NCBI RefSeq assembly: GCF_900130125.1
Contig: NZ_FQXY01000011.1
Span: 744,001-808,000, forward strand
Length of the DNA stretch: 64,000 nt
DNA from: Bacteroides congonensis
GTDB taxonomy: Bacteria > Bacteroidota > Bacteroidia > Bacteroidales > Bacteroidaceae
Direction of reading: 5' to 3'
The position numbers and the translations under genes were made by a program. A model generated the notes under the pieces. The model saw only the letters and a program-made list of their open reading frames with translations. It made no database searches and was not told where the DNA came from. Shown here piece after piece: positions 47,352 to 56,242 of the stretch (the stretch's first letter is position 1; each line of letters opens with the position of its first letter).

Positions 47352-47367
47352 ACTAAAGAACTTTAGT
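47352..47367 (+). promoter_or_regulatory. Palindrome directly upstream of the aspartyl protease start
   Basis: ACTAAAG (47352-47358) and CTTTAGT (47361-47367) end one base before the ATG at 47369, where a ribosome would bind. It could limit translation or bind a protein. The two-base loop argues against a stable RNA hairpin. Confidence 0.3.
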
Positions 47368-47368
47368 T

Positions 47369-48517
47369 ATGAAGAGTTTCCTGATAGCATTTATAGGAGA
47401 GCTGGCATTATTTGCCCAGCTCTCTCTCTTTGCACAATATCGTGTGACGCTCCCTTATGTGATGGAAAATGGGAAAATAACAATCAACGCAGAGGTGAAT
47501 GGGCATCAAGGTCGTTTCCTTGTTGATACGGGTGCCCCGTGTTCTCTTACTTATTCTTTTATGCAACGTGCCGGGATTGTTCCTTTCGACTCAGTACAGG
47601 TGCAAGATTCTAACGGCCATTTACTGACTACCCGTGTGGCAGAATTGGAATCGCTGAAGTTGAACGGATTTACTTTCAGTCGTCTGCAAGCTATCTGTCT
47701 CGAAAAAGGCAATATGGTAGAGAACTTTAAGATAGACGGAATTATAGGATATAATCTCATGAAGATGGGAATCGTCAAGCTGGACGGAAGCAATCACACC
47801 TTTACTTTGACTAGCTCGGAGAAGGGATTGGGAATAGATTCTCTTTACGCCATTCCATTGGTGAAAGACCCTTATCTTGTACGTATCCCCGTACGCTTTG
47901 CCGACAATGAGCAAGACACTGTCATGTTCGACAGCGGTGCGTCTTCCTTCTATGCCATGTCGGCCACAAGCCATCGGCGTCTGAGCGAAAAAAAAACGAA
48001 TTCGTTCGAGCAACTGGGAAAAGGTGTGGGAATACTGTCGTTGGGAGTATCCGGAGTCGAGAAGGCTTCCGTCAAATATCGCCTGAAAATACCTCACTTT
48101 TCAATAGGAAATCATTCTTTTCGAAATGTCACTACCATTACTACCTATGCGATGGATTCCCGAATCGGTTCCGGATTGTTAAATCATGGCGACATCGTTA
48201 TCAATTATCGCAAAGGGATGTTTTATTACATACCATCGGTTTCGGGTGAGATACCGGACATGTATCAGAAAGAATGGGATGCAGTCATCACTGTCATAGA
48301 TAATTATCTGACTGTAGGAATGGTGTGGAATACCGAAGAGTCTCCTCTGAAAGGAGGTGAGCGGATTGTTGAGATTGAAGGCAAGAAATATGACAAAGTG
48401 GATTTATACAAGGCGACGACAACCAATCTGTTGCAATTGCCCGACAAAGAAGCACACATTAAATATATAGACAAAGAGACGGGTGAGATAAAATCCGCTG
48501 TCATCAGGCGAAAGTGA
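47369..48517 (+). CDS. Retropepsin-like aspartyl protease family protein, secreted
   Basis: 382 residues with an N-terminal signal (ending LSLFAQ). Two pepsin-like half-domains each carry a catalytic-type triplet: FLVDTGAPCSL (Asp53) and VMFDSGASSFY (Asp188), each followed by the hydrophobic-hydrophobic-Gly strand expected for the fold (FKIDGIIGYNLM and MDSRIGSGLLNHGDIVI). A C-terminal domain of about 90 residues follows; I saw no other known module in it. It closes the ECF-controlled operon. With the thioredoxin-like protein and metallopeptidase-like lipoprotein, it suggests degradation of imported peptides. Confidence 0.82.
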   Translation: MKSFLIAFIGELALFAQLSLFAQYRVTLPYVMENGKITINAEVNGHQGRFLVDTGAPCSLTYSFMQRAGIVPFDSVQVQDSNGHLLTTRVAELESLKLNGFTFSRLQAICLEKGNMVENFKIDGIIGYNLMKMGIVKLDGSNHTFTLTSSEKGLGIDSLYAIPLVKDPYLVRIPVRFADNEQDTVMFDSGASSFYAMSATSHRRLSEKKTNSFEQLGKGVGILSLGVSGVEKASVKYRLKIPHFSIGNHSFRNVTTITTYAMDSRIGSGLLNHGDIVINYRKGMFYYIPSVSGEIPDMYQKEWDAVITVIDNYLTVGMVWNTEESPLKGGERIVEIEGKKYDKVDLYKATTTNLLQLPDKEAHIKYIDKETGEIKSAVIRRK

Positions 48518-48584
48518 GAAAACAAGATCTTATCGACCAGTCTGTACCGTCAGGCAAGAGTGCTCGGAAAGGCACAATCTAAAT

Positions 48585-49637
48585 TTATTTGTTTTTCCAT
48601 TCTCGATAAGAAATCAGCAGCCCCACTACTTCCGAATAGTTCTGCCGACCGCTCTCTATCTTATTTCCTTTCAGATAAAGATCATATATCCAATCCTGTA
48701 CAGCTCCCACCACCGGACTGTATTTGGCTGCCCAATACGCTTGATTCTCTTTTGCCAGTTCAATGATTTCCGGTCGGATACGGCTGAAAAGTTGTGTGTA
48801 TTCTTCTTCTGAAAGCAGGCTTTGCGCATTCCGTAGTACATGGCCGAGCACCGAGAAATAACCGGAGAAACGAATCCTCATCGCTTTGGAACGGGTACAG
48901 ACTTGATAAGCATAGAAATTGGCTTCCGCTTCACTTGTGATACCCAACAGATGCGCCAGTTCGTGAGCATAAGTAGCCGGATAATTGGGAGGAAGTAAAT
49001 CCCCGTTTAAAGTAAACTCACAGAAGAAAGGCCCCATGCTACCGGTCACGCCCACCATTGAGATAAACGGGGTAAACAGCATGGTCTTAACTTTGGGGAA
49101 TTCGTGTGGCGGGCGGTGCACACCGAGACTGTCGCTCAACTGATTATAGATTCGTACGGTTTCTTCACACACTAAATCCTGATTGATGCTGTTGACCGGA
49201 GTGTAGGAACGATTGAGTTGCGTGATATAATCATTCACGAACCCTTTGAAATTCTCCGGTGTATAGGCCGTATAAGGAATTTCAGTCCGCTGATAAAAGT
49301 TCTTTTGAGAATAATTGAGTCCCCAGGCAAGATAGAACCACACATAGACCCATAACAGGTATTCTCCGTCGTGTAATAAAACTCTCTTCCAAGGCAATAT
49401 CTTACGGAAACGACCGTAAAAAGGATAAACAATAACCCCTGTGATACTAACGAAAATAAAAAGATCTCCTACCGCAAAAGGGAATAAATTGGAGATGCCC
49501 GATAATGCATAAGAAATAAGGGGATAGACCGTACGGGAATATACGGTTGCCAAAGCGGGAATCAACTGTGTCATCCACACTAAAAGCAGCAATACTCCCA
49601 ATACTATATGTCTGTTTTTCAACCGCCGTTTCATCAT
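48585..49637 (-). CDS. DUF3810 membrane protein with HExxH zinc motif
   Basis: A 350-residue protein: two or three N-terminal membrane helices (about 10-32, 45-75 and 92-110), then a soluble domain with YAHELAHLLG (His225, Glu226, His229) and a downstream SEAEANFYAY Glu as likely third zinc ligand. This is the DUF3810 family, conserved in Bacteroidetes and considered metalloprotease-like; no substrate is established. It converges on the aspartyl protease gene with a 67-bp gap and diverges from the gene at 49779, so it is a separate unit. Confidence 0.88.
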   Translation of the reverse strand: MMKRRLKNRHIVLGVLLLLVWMTQLIPALATVYSRTVYPLISYALSGISNLFPFAVGDLFIFVSITGVIVYPFYGRFRKILPWKRVLLHDGEYLLWVYVWFYLAWGLNYSQKNFYQRTEIPYTAYTPENFKGFVNDYITQLNRSYTPVNSINQDLVCEETVRIYNQLSDSLGVHRPPHEFPKVKTMLFTPFISMVGVTGSMGPFFCEFTLNGDLLPPNYPATYAHELAHLLGITSEAEANFYAYQVCTRSKAMRIRFSGYFSVLGHVLRNAQSLLSEEEYTQLFSRIRPEIIELAKENQAYWAAKYSPVVGAVQDWIYDLYLKGNKIESGRQNYSEVVGLLISYREWKNK

Positions 49638-49656
49638 TCATTCGGATTTTGGTCAA

Positions 49657-49706
49657 CAAAAATATGCATTTAATAGACGTTACGCGAAAAAATACCTCTA
49701 TATTTG
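49657..49706. promoter_or_regulatory. Divergent promoter region between DUF3810 and the 49779 gene
   Basis: Back-to-back -7 elements: leftward TATTTTTG (49664-49657) for the DUF3810 gene and rightward TATATTTG (49699-49706) for the membrane protein gene. Neither has a clear TTTG at -33; GTTACGCG lies between the two. Confidence 0.45.
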
Positions 49707-49778
49707 CAAAAAATCTGTTAATACAGACTTTATAATCAATCTGATAGAGAAAATTATTCAGCATAAACCGGATAAAAG

Positions 49779-50417
49779 ATGGCTACAACAGAAGAAATTG
49801 AAAAATATTGCCGGAATTGCCTGTCGCGCGATTTCGTGAATGAAAAGGGATTAGTTTGTAATCGGACTAGGGAACTTCCCGATTTTGAAGAAGAATGCGA
49901 GAACTTCGAAAACGACGAAGAACTGGAAAAGTGGGCTCCCCCAAAGCCGGAAGATTTTCCGGTATATATGACAAGAGAAGAGCTGCTTGCCGAAGAGAAT
50001 CTGCCTAAAGGTTTGATGTGCGGAGTTGCTGCGGCTCTTATAGGGGCAGTGGCATGGGGATTGATATCGGTATCTACCGGTTATCAAATTGGATATATGG
50101 CCATCGCTATCGGATTCTTTGTGGGTTTTGCCATGCGCCAGGGAAAGGGGATACGTCCAATCTTTGGAATCTTGGGTGCTGCATTGGCTCTGATTAGTTG
50201 TGTGCTGGGAGATTTCTTCTCTATTATCGGGTATATTTCCAGGGATTATGAAGTGTCATTTTGGGAAGCCTTGACAGGAGTGGATTATGGCGAGATATTT
50301 ACTATCATGCTGGAAAATGTGGCATCTATGACAGCATTATTCTACGGATTCGCCGTTTACGAAGGATATAAATTCTCTTTCCGCGCACAGAATCAGCCGG
50401 AGGGTGGCAAGATTTGA
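49779..50417 (+). CDS. Four-helix membrane protein with an N-terminal cysteine cluster
   Basis: 212 residues. The N-terminal soluble part has C-x-x-C followed by two more Cys (YCRNCLSR, LVCN, EECENF), which resembles a small zinc-binding segment. Four hydrophobic segments (about 75-95, 98-118, 125-155 and 172-195) follow. It is of no named function that I recognise. It precedes valS by 63 bp and has its own promoter-like -7 box. The layout recalls small zinc-ribbon membrane proteins common in Bacteroidetes. Confidence 0.75.
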   Translation: MATTEEIEKYCRNCLSRDFVNEKGLVCNRTRELPDFEEECENFENDEELEKWAPPKPEDFPVYMTREELLAEENLPKGLMCGVAAALIGAVAWGLISVSTGYQIGYMAIAIGFFVGFAMRQGKGIRPIFGILGAALALISCVLGDFFSIIGYISRDYEVSFWEALTGVDYGEIFTIMLENVASMTALFYGFAVYEGYKFSFRAQNQPEGGKI

Positions 50418-50480
50418 ATTAAAATTATTAATTTTGCACCCGTTATTTTTGAATATACAATCTATCATATATAAAACAAT

Positions 50481-53117
50481 ATGGAATTAGCAAGTAAGTA
50501 CAATCCCGCTGACGTGGAGGGAAAGTGGTACCAGTATTGGCTGGACAATCATTTATTCAGTTCGAAACCCGATGGTCGTGAACCTTACACCATCGTCATT
50601 CCGCCCCCGAACGTCACTGGTGTGTTGCACATGGGACACATGCTTAATAATACCATCCAGGATATTTTGGTTCGCCGTGCCCGTATGGAAGGCAAGAATG
50701 CCTGCTGGGTGCCGGGGACTGACCATGCTTCCATCGCCACTGAAGCGAAAGTCGTAAATAAACTTGCTGCCCAAGGCATCAAGAAGACCGACCTGACCCG
50801 CGACGAATTTCTGAAACATGCCTGGGACTGGACGGACGAGCACGGTGGCATCATTCTGAAGCAACTCCGCAAACTCGGTGCATCCTGCGACTGGGATCGT
50901 ACAGCATTCACTATGGACGAGAAACGTAGTGAAAGTGTACTCAAAGTATTTGTAGACCTGTTCAATAAAGGATTGATCTATCGCGGTGTCCGCATGGTGA
51001 ACTGGGATCCGAAAGCATTGACCGCTCTTTCTGACGAAGAAGTAATCTACAAGGAAGAGCACGGAAAACTGTATTATCTCCGTTACAAAGTGGAAGGTGA
51101 TGCGGAAGGCCGATATGCAGTAGTGGCAACCACCCGTCCCGAAACAATCATGGGTGACACGGCAATGTGTATCAACCCGAACGACCCGAAGAATGCATGG
51201 CTGAAAGGAAAGAAAGTAATCGTTCCGTTGGTAAACCGCGCAATACCTGTGATTGAAGATGATTATGTAGATATTGAGTTTGGTACAGGTTGCCTGAAAG
51301 TGACTCCGGCTCATGATGTAAACGACTATATGTTGGGCGAAAAGTACAATCTGCCTAGTATCGACATCTTCAATGATAACGGTACATTGAGCGAAGCTGC
51401 CGGCATGTATATCGGAATGGATCGTTTCGATGTCCGCAAGCAAATCGAAAAAGATCTTGAAGCTGCTGGCTTGTTGGAAAAGACGGAAGCCTATACAAAC
51501 AAGGTAGGATATTCGGAACGTACGAATGTAGTGATCGAACCGAAACTGTCCATGCAGTGGTTCCTCAAAATGGAGCATTTTGCAGATATGGCACTGCCGC
51601 CTGTAATGAACGACGAACTGAAGTTCTATCCGGCAAAATATAAGAATACTTACCGTCACTGGATGGAGAACATCAAAGACTGGTGTATCAGCCGCCAGTT
51701 GTGGTGGGGACATCGTATTCCCGCTTACTTCCTGCCCGAAGGCGGTTATGTAGTAGCTGTAACTCCCGAAGAGGCTTTGGAGAAAGCGAAAGAAAAGACA
51801 GGTAACGCAGCTTTGACAATGGACGATCTCCGTCAGGATGAAGACTGTCTGGATACCTGGTTCTCTTCCTGGCTGTGGCCTATCTCCCTGTTCGACGGAA
51901 TAAACAACCCGGGCAACGAAGAAATAAAATACTATTATCCGACAAGCGACCTTGTGACAGGCCCGGATATTATCTTCTTCTGGGTAGCCCGCATGATTAT
52001 GGCAGGTTATGAATACGAAGGACAGATGCCGTTTAAGAACGTTTACTTTACAGGTATCGTTCGCGACAAGCAGGGACGCAAGATGTCCAAGTCGCTCGGT
52101 AACTCTCCCGACCCGTTGGAACTGATTGAGAAATACGGTGCCGATGGTGTGCGTATGGGTATGATGCTTTCGGCTCCTGCCGGAAACGATATCCTTTTCG
52201 ACGATGCGCTTTGCGAGCAGGGACGTAATTTCTGCAACAAGATATGGAATGCTTTCCGTCTGATTAAAGGATGGACGAATGCCGGCGGTACTATTGAGAT
52301 TCCTGCCGATGCTCATTTGGCTGTCCAATGGTTCGACCAACGACTGGACGCGGCTTCGGTTGAAGTAGCCGACTTGTTCTCAAAATATCGTTTGAGTGAA
52401 GCGTTGATGTTGGTCTACAAACTGTTCTGGGACGAATTCTCTTCCTGGTTGCTGGAGATTGTGAAACCGGCATATGGTCAGCCTGTCAACGGATTTATTT
52501 ATATGATGGTTCTTGATTGCTTTGAACGTCTGCTTGAATTGCTGCACCCTTTCATGCCGTTTATCACGGAAGAACTGTGGCAACAACTACGTGAGCGCGA
52601 ACCGGGTGCAAGTCTGATGGTTACTCAGATGAGTGAGACGTGCGACGTAAATGAGAAATTCCTGCAGGAATTTGAAGTTGCCAAAGAAATTATCAGTAAT
52701 GTCCGCAGCATCCGTTTGCAGAAAAATATCGCAATGAAGGAGCAGCTTGAGTTGCAGGTAGTAGGCAGTCATCCGGTAGAGAAGATGAATCCGGTTATCA
52801 TCAAGATGTGTAACCTCTCTTCTGTTGAAGTGGTTGAAAACAAAGCAGAAGGAGCCGCTTCTTTCATGGTCGGCACCACTGAGTTTGCTGTGCCTCTGGG
52901 CAATATGATTGATGTAGAAGCAGAAATCGCCCGTATGGAAGCCGAGCTGAAACACAAGGAAGGTTTCCTGCAAGGCGTATTGAAGAAACTCAGCAATGAG
53001 AAGTTTGTAAACAATGCCCCGGCAGCCGTTCTTGAGATGGAGCGTAAGAAACAGGCGGACGCTGAAAGTATCATCAACTCTTTGAAGGAAAGCATTGCTG
53101 TTTTGAAGAAAGCATAA
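50481..53117 (+). CDS. valS: Valine--tRNA ligase
   Basis: 878 residues, full length for a class I ValRS. Residues 41-53 carry the HIGH-type motif (PPPNVTGVLHMGH) and residues 534-538 KMSKS. The editing (CP1) domain lies between (TTRPETIMGDTAMCINP, GTGCLKVTPAHDVNDY). The anticodon-binding domain (about 610-760) and the C-terminal coiled-coil arm (about 805-878, MEAELKHKEGFLQGVLKKL) are complete. It charges tRNA-Val in the cytoplasm. A terminator follows directly. TAATTTTG (50429) or TATTTTTG (50444) may be its -7 element. Confidence 0.99.
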   Translation: MELASKYNPADVEGKWYQYWLDNHLFSSKPDGREPYTIVIPPPNVTGVLHMGHMLNNTIQDILVRRARMEGKNACWVPGTDHASIATEAKVVNKLAAQGIKKTDLTRDEFLKHAWDWTDEHGGIILKQLRKLGASCDWDRTAFTMDEKRSESVLKVFVDLFNKGLIYRGVRMVNWDPKALTALSDEEVIYKEEHGKLYYLRYKVEGDAEGRYAVVATTRPETIMGDTAMCINPNDPKNAWLKGKKVIVPLVNRAIPVIEDDYVDIEFGTGCLKVTPAHDVNDYMLGEKYNLPSIDIFNDNGTLSEAAGMYIGMDRFDVRKQIEKDLEAAGLLEKTEAYTNKVGYSERTNVVIEPKLSMQWFLKMEHFADMALPPVMNDELKFYPAKYKNTYRHWMENIKDWCISRQLWWGHRIPAYFLPEGGYVVAVTPEEALEKAKEKTGNAALTMDDLRQDEDCLDTWFSSWLWPISLFDGINNPGNEEIKYYYPTSDLVTGPDIIFFWVARMIMAGYEYEGQMPFKNVYFTGIVRDKQGRKMSKSLGNSPDPLELIEKYGADGVRMGMMLSAPAGNDILFDDALCEQGRNFCNKIWNAFRLIKGWTNAGGTIEIPADAHLAVQWFDQRLDAASVEVADLFSKYRLSEALMLVYKLFWDEFSSWLLEIVKPAYGQPVNGFIYMMVLDCFERLLELLHPFMPFITEELWQQLREREPGASLMVTQMSETCDVNEKFLQEFEVAKEIISNVRSIRLQKNIAMKEQLELQVVGSHPVEKMNPVIIKMCNLSSVEVVENKAEGAASFMVGTTEFAVPLGNMIDVEAEIARMEAELKHKEGFLQGVLKKLSNEKFVNNAPAAVLEMERKKQADAESIINSLKESIAVLKKA

Positions 53118-53146
53118 TTCTCTGATACGTAATTTTATGTAATATA

Positions 53147-53182
53147 GGGCATCTCAATTAGATTTGGGATGCCTTTCTTTTT
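53147..53182 (+). terminator. valS terminator
   Basis: GGGCATCTCAA (53147-53157) pairs with TTGGGATGCC (53164-53173), allowing a G-U pair, followed by TTTCTTTTT. The poly-T end overlaps the -33 element of the next promoter. Confidence 0.85.
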
Positions 53183-53208
53183 GAAAAAAGAAATTAATGT
53201 TATCTTTG
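53180..53208 (+). promoter_or_regulatory. Promoter of the histidine kinase gene
   Basis: TTTG (53180-53183), 17 bp, then TATCTTTG (53201-53208), matching TAnnTTTG. The in-frame ATG at 53197 lies upstream of the implied start site, so translation must begin later, at 53239. Confidence 0.65.
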
Positions 53209-53238
53209 CTTCCACTATTATATTATAGAGCATCACAA

Positions 53239-55134
53239 ATGAAACAAGCGTTGCGGATTATCTCATTTCTCGGATTATTCCTTATTATCGAAGGAATCTT
53301 ATCGCCCGTGTCGGCTCGGGGCGAAAGTTCAAATAAAGAAGTACTGGTACTGAACTCCATTAATTTTAATCTTCCCTGGGCTAAAAACTTTTATTGGTAT
53401 GTGCACGATGCCCTTCAGAAAAAAGGCATCTCTGCCAAAGCTGAGTCACTTTGTGTACCTGCTTTAGCGAACGAGATGGAAGCAAAGGCCGTAGTCGACC
53501 ATTTGCGCCGGAAATATCCTGTGCCGCCTACTGCCGTTGTACTGATTGGAGATCCGGGATGGATTGTATGCCGCGAACTGTTTGATGATGTTTGGAAAGA
53601 TGTCCCGGTGATTGTGACAAATGCCCGCGACCATTTGCCTGCATCTCTGAATATTCTGTTGTCTCATGCCCCACTGACGGAAACGAACAGCGTCCCCGGT
53701 GAAGAATGGAGACGGGGATATAACATGACGATTTTAAAGCAGCATTATTATGCCAAGGAAACAATTGAACTGATTTACCAACTGATACCTGATATGGAAC
53801 GGGTGGCATTTATCTCTGACGATAGATATATTAGTGAGGAAACCCGCAGAGACGTAAAAGAAGCGGTAGAGGAAAACTTCCCTGACGTGCAATTGGATCT
53901 TCTTTCCACCACCCACTTGTCGACAGAAATGTTACTGGATACTTTACGCAGTTATAAACCGAATACGGGAATCATCTATTATTCATGGTTTGAATCGCAC
54001 AACGAAAACGATAACAACTACCTTTTCGACCATATCCAGGAGATTATCACCAATTTCACTCCGTCTCCCCTGTTCCTGCTTTCTCCCGAAGATCTGTCGA
54101 ACAATACTTATGCCGGTGGCTATTATGTATCAACAGAATCTTTTTGTGATGCCTTGTTAGAAACCCTTGAGCGCATCTTGAATGGAGAACAGGCGCGGAA
54201 TATCCCGGGTAGAGTGGGCGGGGAGGGAAGCGCATATCTCTGTTATCCGGTATTGAAGTCCTACAATATCCCTTCATCACGCTATCCGAACGATGCCGTC
54301 TACGTTAACGAACCTAAGACTTTTTTCCAGCAATACCGTGTGGAAATTCTTTCCGGTGCCATATTCCTTTTTATCCTGGTTGTCGCTATAGCCCATTATA
54401 TCCGTCTTCTCCGGAAAGCATACAGCCGCCTGCATGAGGCAATGGAGAAGGCAGAGCAGGCCAATCAGCTGAAATCGGCTTTCCTTGCAAATATGAGTCA
54501 CGAAATACGTACTCCGTTAAATGCGATTGTCGGCTTCTCAAATATGCTTCCTGAAATAGAAGACCGTACGGAAATGCGTGAATACGCAGATATTATCGAG
54601 ACCAATACAGACCTGTTGCTTCAACTGATTAATGATATTCTGGACATGTCGAAGATTGAAGCCGGAACGTTTGATTTCTGCCCTTCATTAATTGACGTGA
54701 ACCAGACGCTGACAGAAATCGAGCAGAGCATGCAGTTGCGTCTGAAAAGCGATACTGTAACTTTCACGTTTACCGAACGACTGCCGGAATGTGCCTTTTA
54801 CATAGATAAGAACCGGCTTATGCAATTGCTTTCCAACTTTGCAATCAACGCGATAAAATTCACCGGGGAGGGAAGCATCTGTATGGGATATCGTATGATG
54901 GATAACGGAATGATTTATTTTTATGTGTCGGACACAGGCTGCGGAATGTCGCATGAACAGTGCGTTCATGTGTTCGAACGGTTTGTGAAATACAATCCTT
55001 TCATACAAGGCACGGGACTGGGACTTTCCATCTGCCATACGATTGTTGAGCGCTTGGGTGGGGAAATAGGAGTGGACTCCGAAGAAGGCAAAGGTTCTAC
55101 TTTTTGGTTTACCCTGCCTTACCGGAAAGAATAA
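53239..55134 (+). CDS. Membrane histidine kinase with periplasmic-binding-type sensor domain
   Basis: Start 53239 (MKQALRIISFLGLFLIIEG) gives a signal peptide and 631 residues; the upstream ATG 53197 overlaps the promoter. The periplasmic part (about 30-365) resembles ABC substrate-binding proteins (VLVLNSINFNLPWAKNFYW, PTAVVLIGDPGW, GIIYYSWFE), followed by one membrane helix (about 370-392). HisKA has His421 in MSHEIRTPLNAIVGF, and the HATPase carries FAINAIKFT, SDTGCGM and GTGLGLSI. No receiver or DNA-binding domain is fused and no response regulator is adjacent, so it is an orphan kinase. The ligand class cannot be read from sequence. Confidence 0.93.
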   Translation: MKQALRIISFLGLFLIIEGILSPVSARGESSNKEVLVLNSINFNLPWAKNFYWYVHDALQKKGISAKAESLCVPALANEMEAKAVVDHLRRKYPVPPTAVVLIGDPGWIVCRELFDDVWKDVPVIVTNARDHLPASLNILLSHAPLTETNSVPGEEWRRGYNMTILKQHYYAKETIELIYQLIPDMERVAFISDDRYISEETRRDVKEAVEENFPDVQLDLLSTTHLSTEMLLDTLRSYKPNTGIIYYSWFESHNENDNNYLFDHIQEIITNFTPSPLFLLSPEDLSNNTYAGGYYVSTESFCDALLETLERILNGEQARNIPGRVGGEGSAYLCYPVLKSYNIPSSRYPNDAVYVNEPKTFFQQYRVEILSGAIFLFILVVAIAHYIRLLRKAYSRLHEAMEKAEQANQLKSAFLANMSHEIRTPLNAIVGFSNMLPEIEDRTEMREYADIIETNTDLLLQLINDILDMSKIEAGTFDFCPSLIDVNQTLTEIEQSMQLRLKSDTVTFTFTERLPECAFYIDKNRLMQLLSNFAINAIKFTGEGSICMGYRMMDNGMIYFYVSDTGCGMSHEQCVHVFERFVKYNPFIQGTGLGLSICHTIVERLGGEIGVDSEEGKGSTFWFTLPYRKE

Positions 55135-55163
55135 AATCAGCAAGTTTGTTTATCTCATAAGTG

Positions 55164-55206
55164 TCTGGCAAGTGAAATCATGGCATTCCACTTGCCAGAT
55201 ACCCTT
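55164..55206 (+). terminator. Hairpin terminator after the kinase gene
   Basis: TCTGGCAAGTG (55164-55174) pairs with CACTTGCCAGA (55189-55199) around a 14-base loop, 30 bp after the kinase stop. The trailing TACCCTTTACTTT is only weakly T-rich. Confidence 0.6.
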
Positions 55207-55302
55207 TACTTTCCCATAAGCTATTAATAGATAAGTTATTGTCTCCCTGATGCAAACTTCTTTTCCTTTAATGGCAAAGTTGTTTTTGCTTTATCCCAAA
55301 CT

Positions 55303-55392
55303 ATAATTGCAAGCTTTGTTTTTATAAATGCAACTTGCGTTTATAAAAACAAAACTTGCAATTATATAATCAGAAGTTGCATTTATAGTTTG
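55303..55392. repeat. Nested inverted repeats able to form alternative long hairpins
   Basis: A 26-base arm (55303-55328, ATAATTGCAAG...) pairs with 55340-55365 with one mismatch (a G-U pair in one RNA) around an 11-base loop. The loop side can instead pair with a third copy: TATAAATGCAACTT (55323-55336) with AAGTTGCATTTATA (55374-55387), perfect over 14 bases. AAACTATAATTGCAA (55298-55312) can also pair with the end of that copy. The 55207-55531 gap between the kinase and the convergent sigma gene holds no supported gene. Confidence 0.75.
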
Positions 55393-55531
55393 CGTTAGGT
55401 CAAGATGAAGTTTGGTATTAAGGGAAAGCAAGTTTACCCTTAATACAATGAAGGTTATTCATTAATACTTTTAGAGACAGGTAGTAGTAGACAAGACAAT
55501 GTCCGGCAGAAACTTATATAATCAGCCTGCT

Positions 55532-56107
55532 TCAAGGAAATAAGAGTGGTAGTAGTAACGGAAGATAATCCTTTAAATCTGTACGCAGTTGTCTTAACGC
55601 CTGCTGGATACGGTAATCTATTGTTTTGGGAGATACCCCTAGTGTTGCCGCAATTTCCTTGTAACTCATATCCCGGAATCGGTGCATCACGAAAGCTTCC
55701 CGATAACTTTCGGGAAGTGCGGCGACAGCTTCCTCAATCCGTCTGGTGAGCTCTTCAACCTGATAGTAGTCTGTATCTTGCAGCATTTCCTGCATTTCTT
55801 CGTAGAAGCGTGTATCGGCTCGTTGGGTGGCGTCGATATGTGCAAGTTTGTTTAACGCCCTGCGGTACACCATCTTGAAGAGATAGGAATTAAGAGAAGA
55901 CTCGATAACCAGTGTTTCCCGGTTTTCCCAAATCCATAAAAGAGAATCTTCCACGATTTCTTCTGCATCTTCCAACTCAACAAACCGATGGCCATAAGCG
56001 CACAGCATCGGATAATATCTCCGAAACAGTGTATCGAACGCTTTCTGATCTCCGCGTTGAACGGCTGATAATAGAAAATCATTGTCTGATTGATAGGTTT
56101 CTTTCAT
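55532..56107 (-). CDS. ECF-type RNA polymerase sigma-70 factor
   Basis: A 191-residue ECF sigma factor, transcribed leftward. Region 2: AFDTLFRRYYPMLCAYGHRFVELEDAEEIVEDSLLWIWEN. Region 4: ALPESYREAFVMHRFRDMSYKEIAATLGVSPKTIDYRIQQALRQLRTDL. It is divergent from the FecR-type gene at 56243; in most Bacteroides ECF/FecR loci, including the one at 36267, the two are codirectional. It probably drives the susC operon at 57427. Confidence 0.95.
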   Translation of the reverse strand: MKETYQSDNDFLLSAVQRGDQKAFDTLFRRYYPMLCAYGHRFVELEDAEEIVEDSLLWIWENRETLVIESSLNSYLFKMVYRRALNKLAHIDATQRADTRFYEEMQEMLQDTDYYQVEELTRRIEEAVAALPESYREAFVMHRFRDMSYKEIAATLGVSPKTIDYRIQQALRQLRTDLKDYLPLLLPLLFP

Positions 56108-56130
56108 GTATTAGTCCTGTATTTCAACTG

Positions 56131-56159
56131 CAAATATAGCTTTTTTATGAGAAAACAAA
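56131..56159 (-). promoter_or_regulatory. Promoter of the divergent ECF sigma gene
   Basis: On the minus strand TTTG (56159-56156), 17 bp, TATATTTG (56138-56131), 24 bp before the sigma start codon. Spacing equals that of the kinase promoter. It indicates housekeeping rather than autoregulated expression of the sigma factor. Confidence 0.6.
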
Positions 56160-56242
56160 GATTTTCTGAAAAAAAATGGTTTTTAGTTTAGGAGTCTTCC
56201 GCTTCTCCCTTGTCTTATAATAAAAGGCAATAAAAACAGCAT

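Noticed and set aside
36267..48517. Region 4 as an ordinary glycan PUL
   Set aside because: No glycoside hydrolase, lyase, esterase or sulfatase is encoded between 35897 and 48517; the cargo is protease- and thioredoxin-like.
50553..52340. 595-codon open frame antisense to valS
   Set aside because: It lies entirely within valS, whose product has all aminoacyl-tRNA synthetase motifs; the antisense protein shows no domain, and long antisense frames are common opposite such genes.
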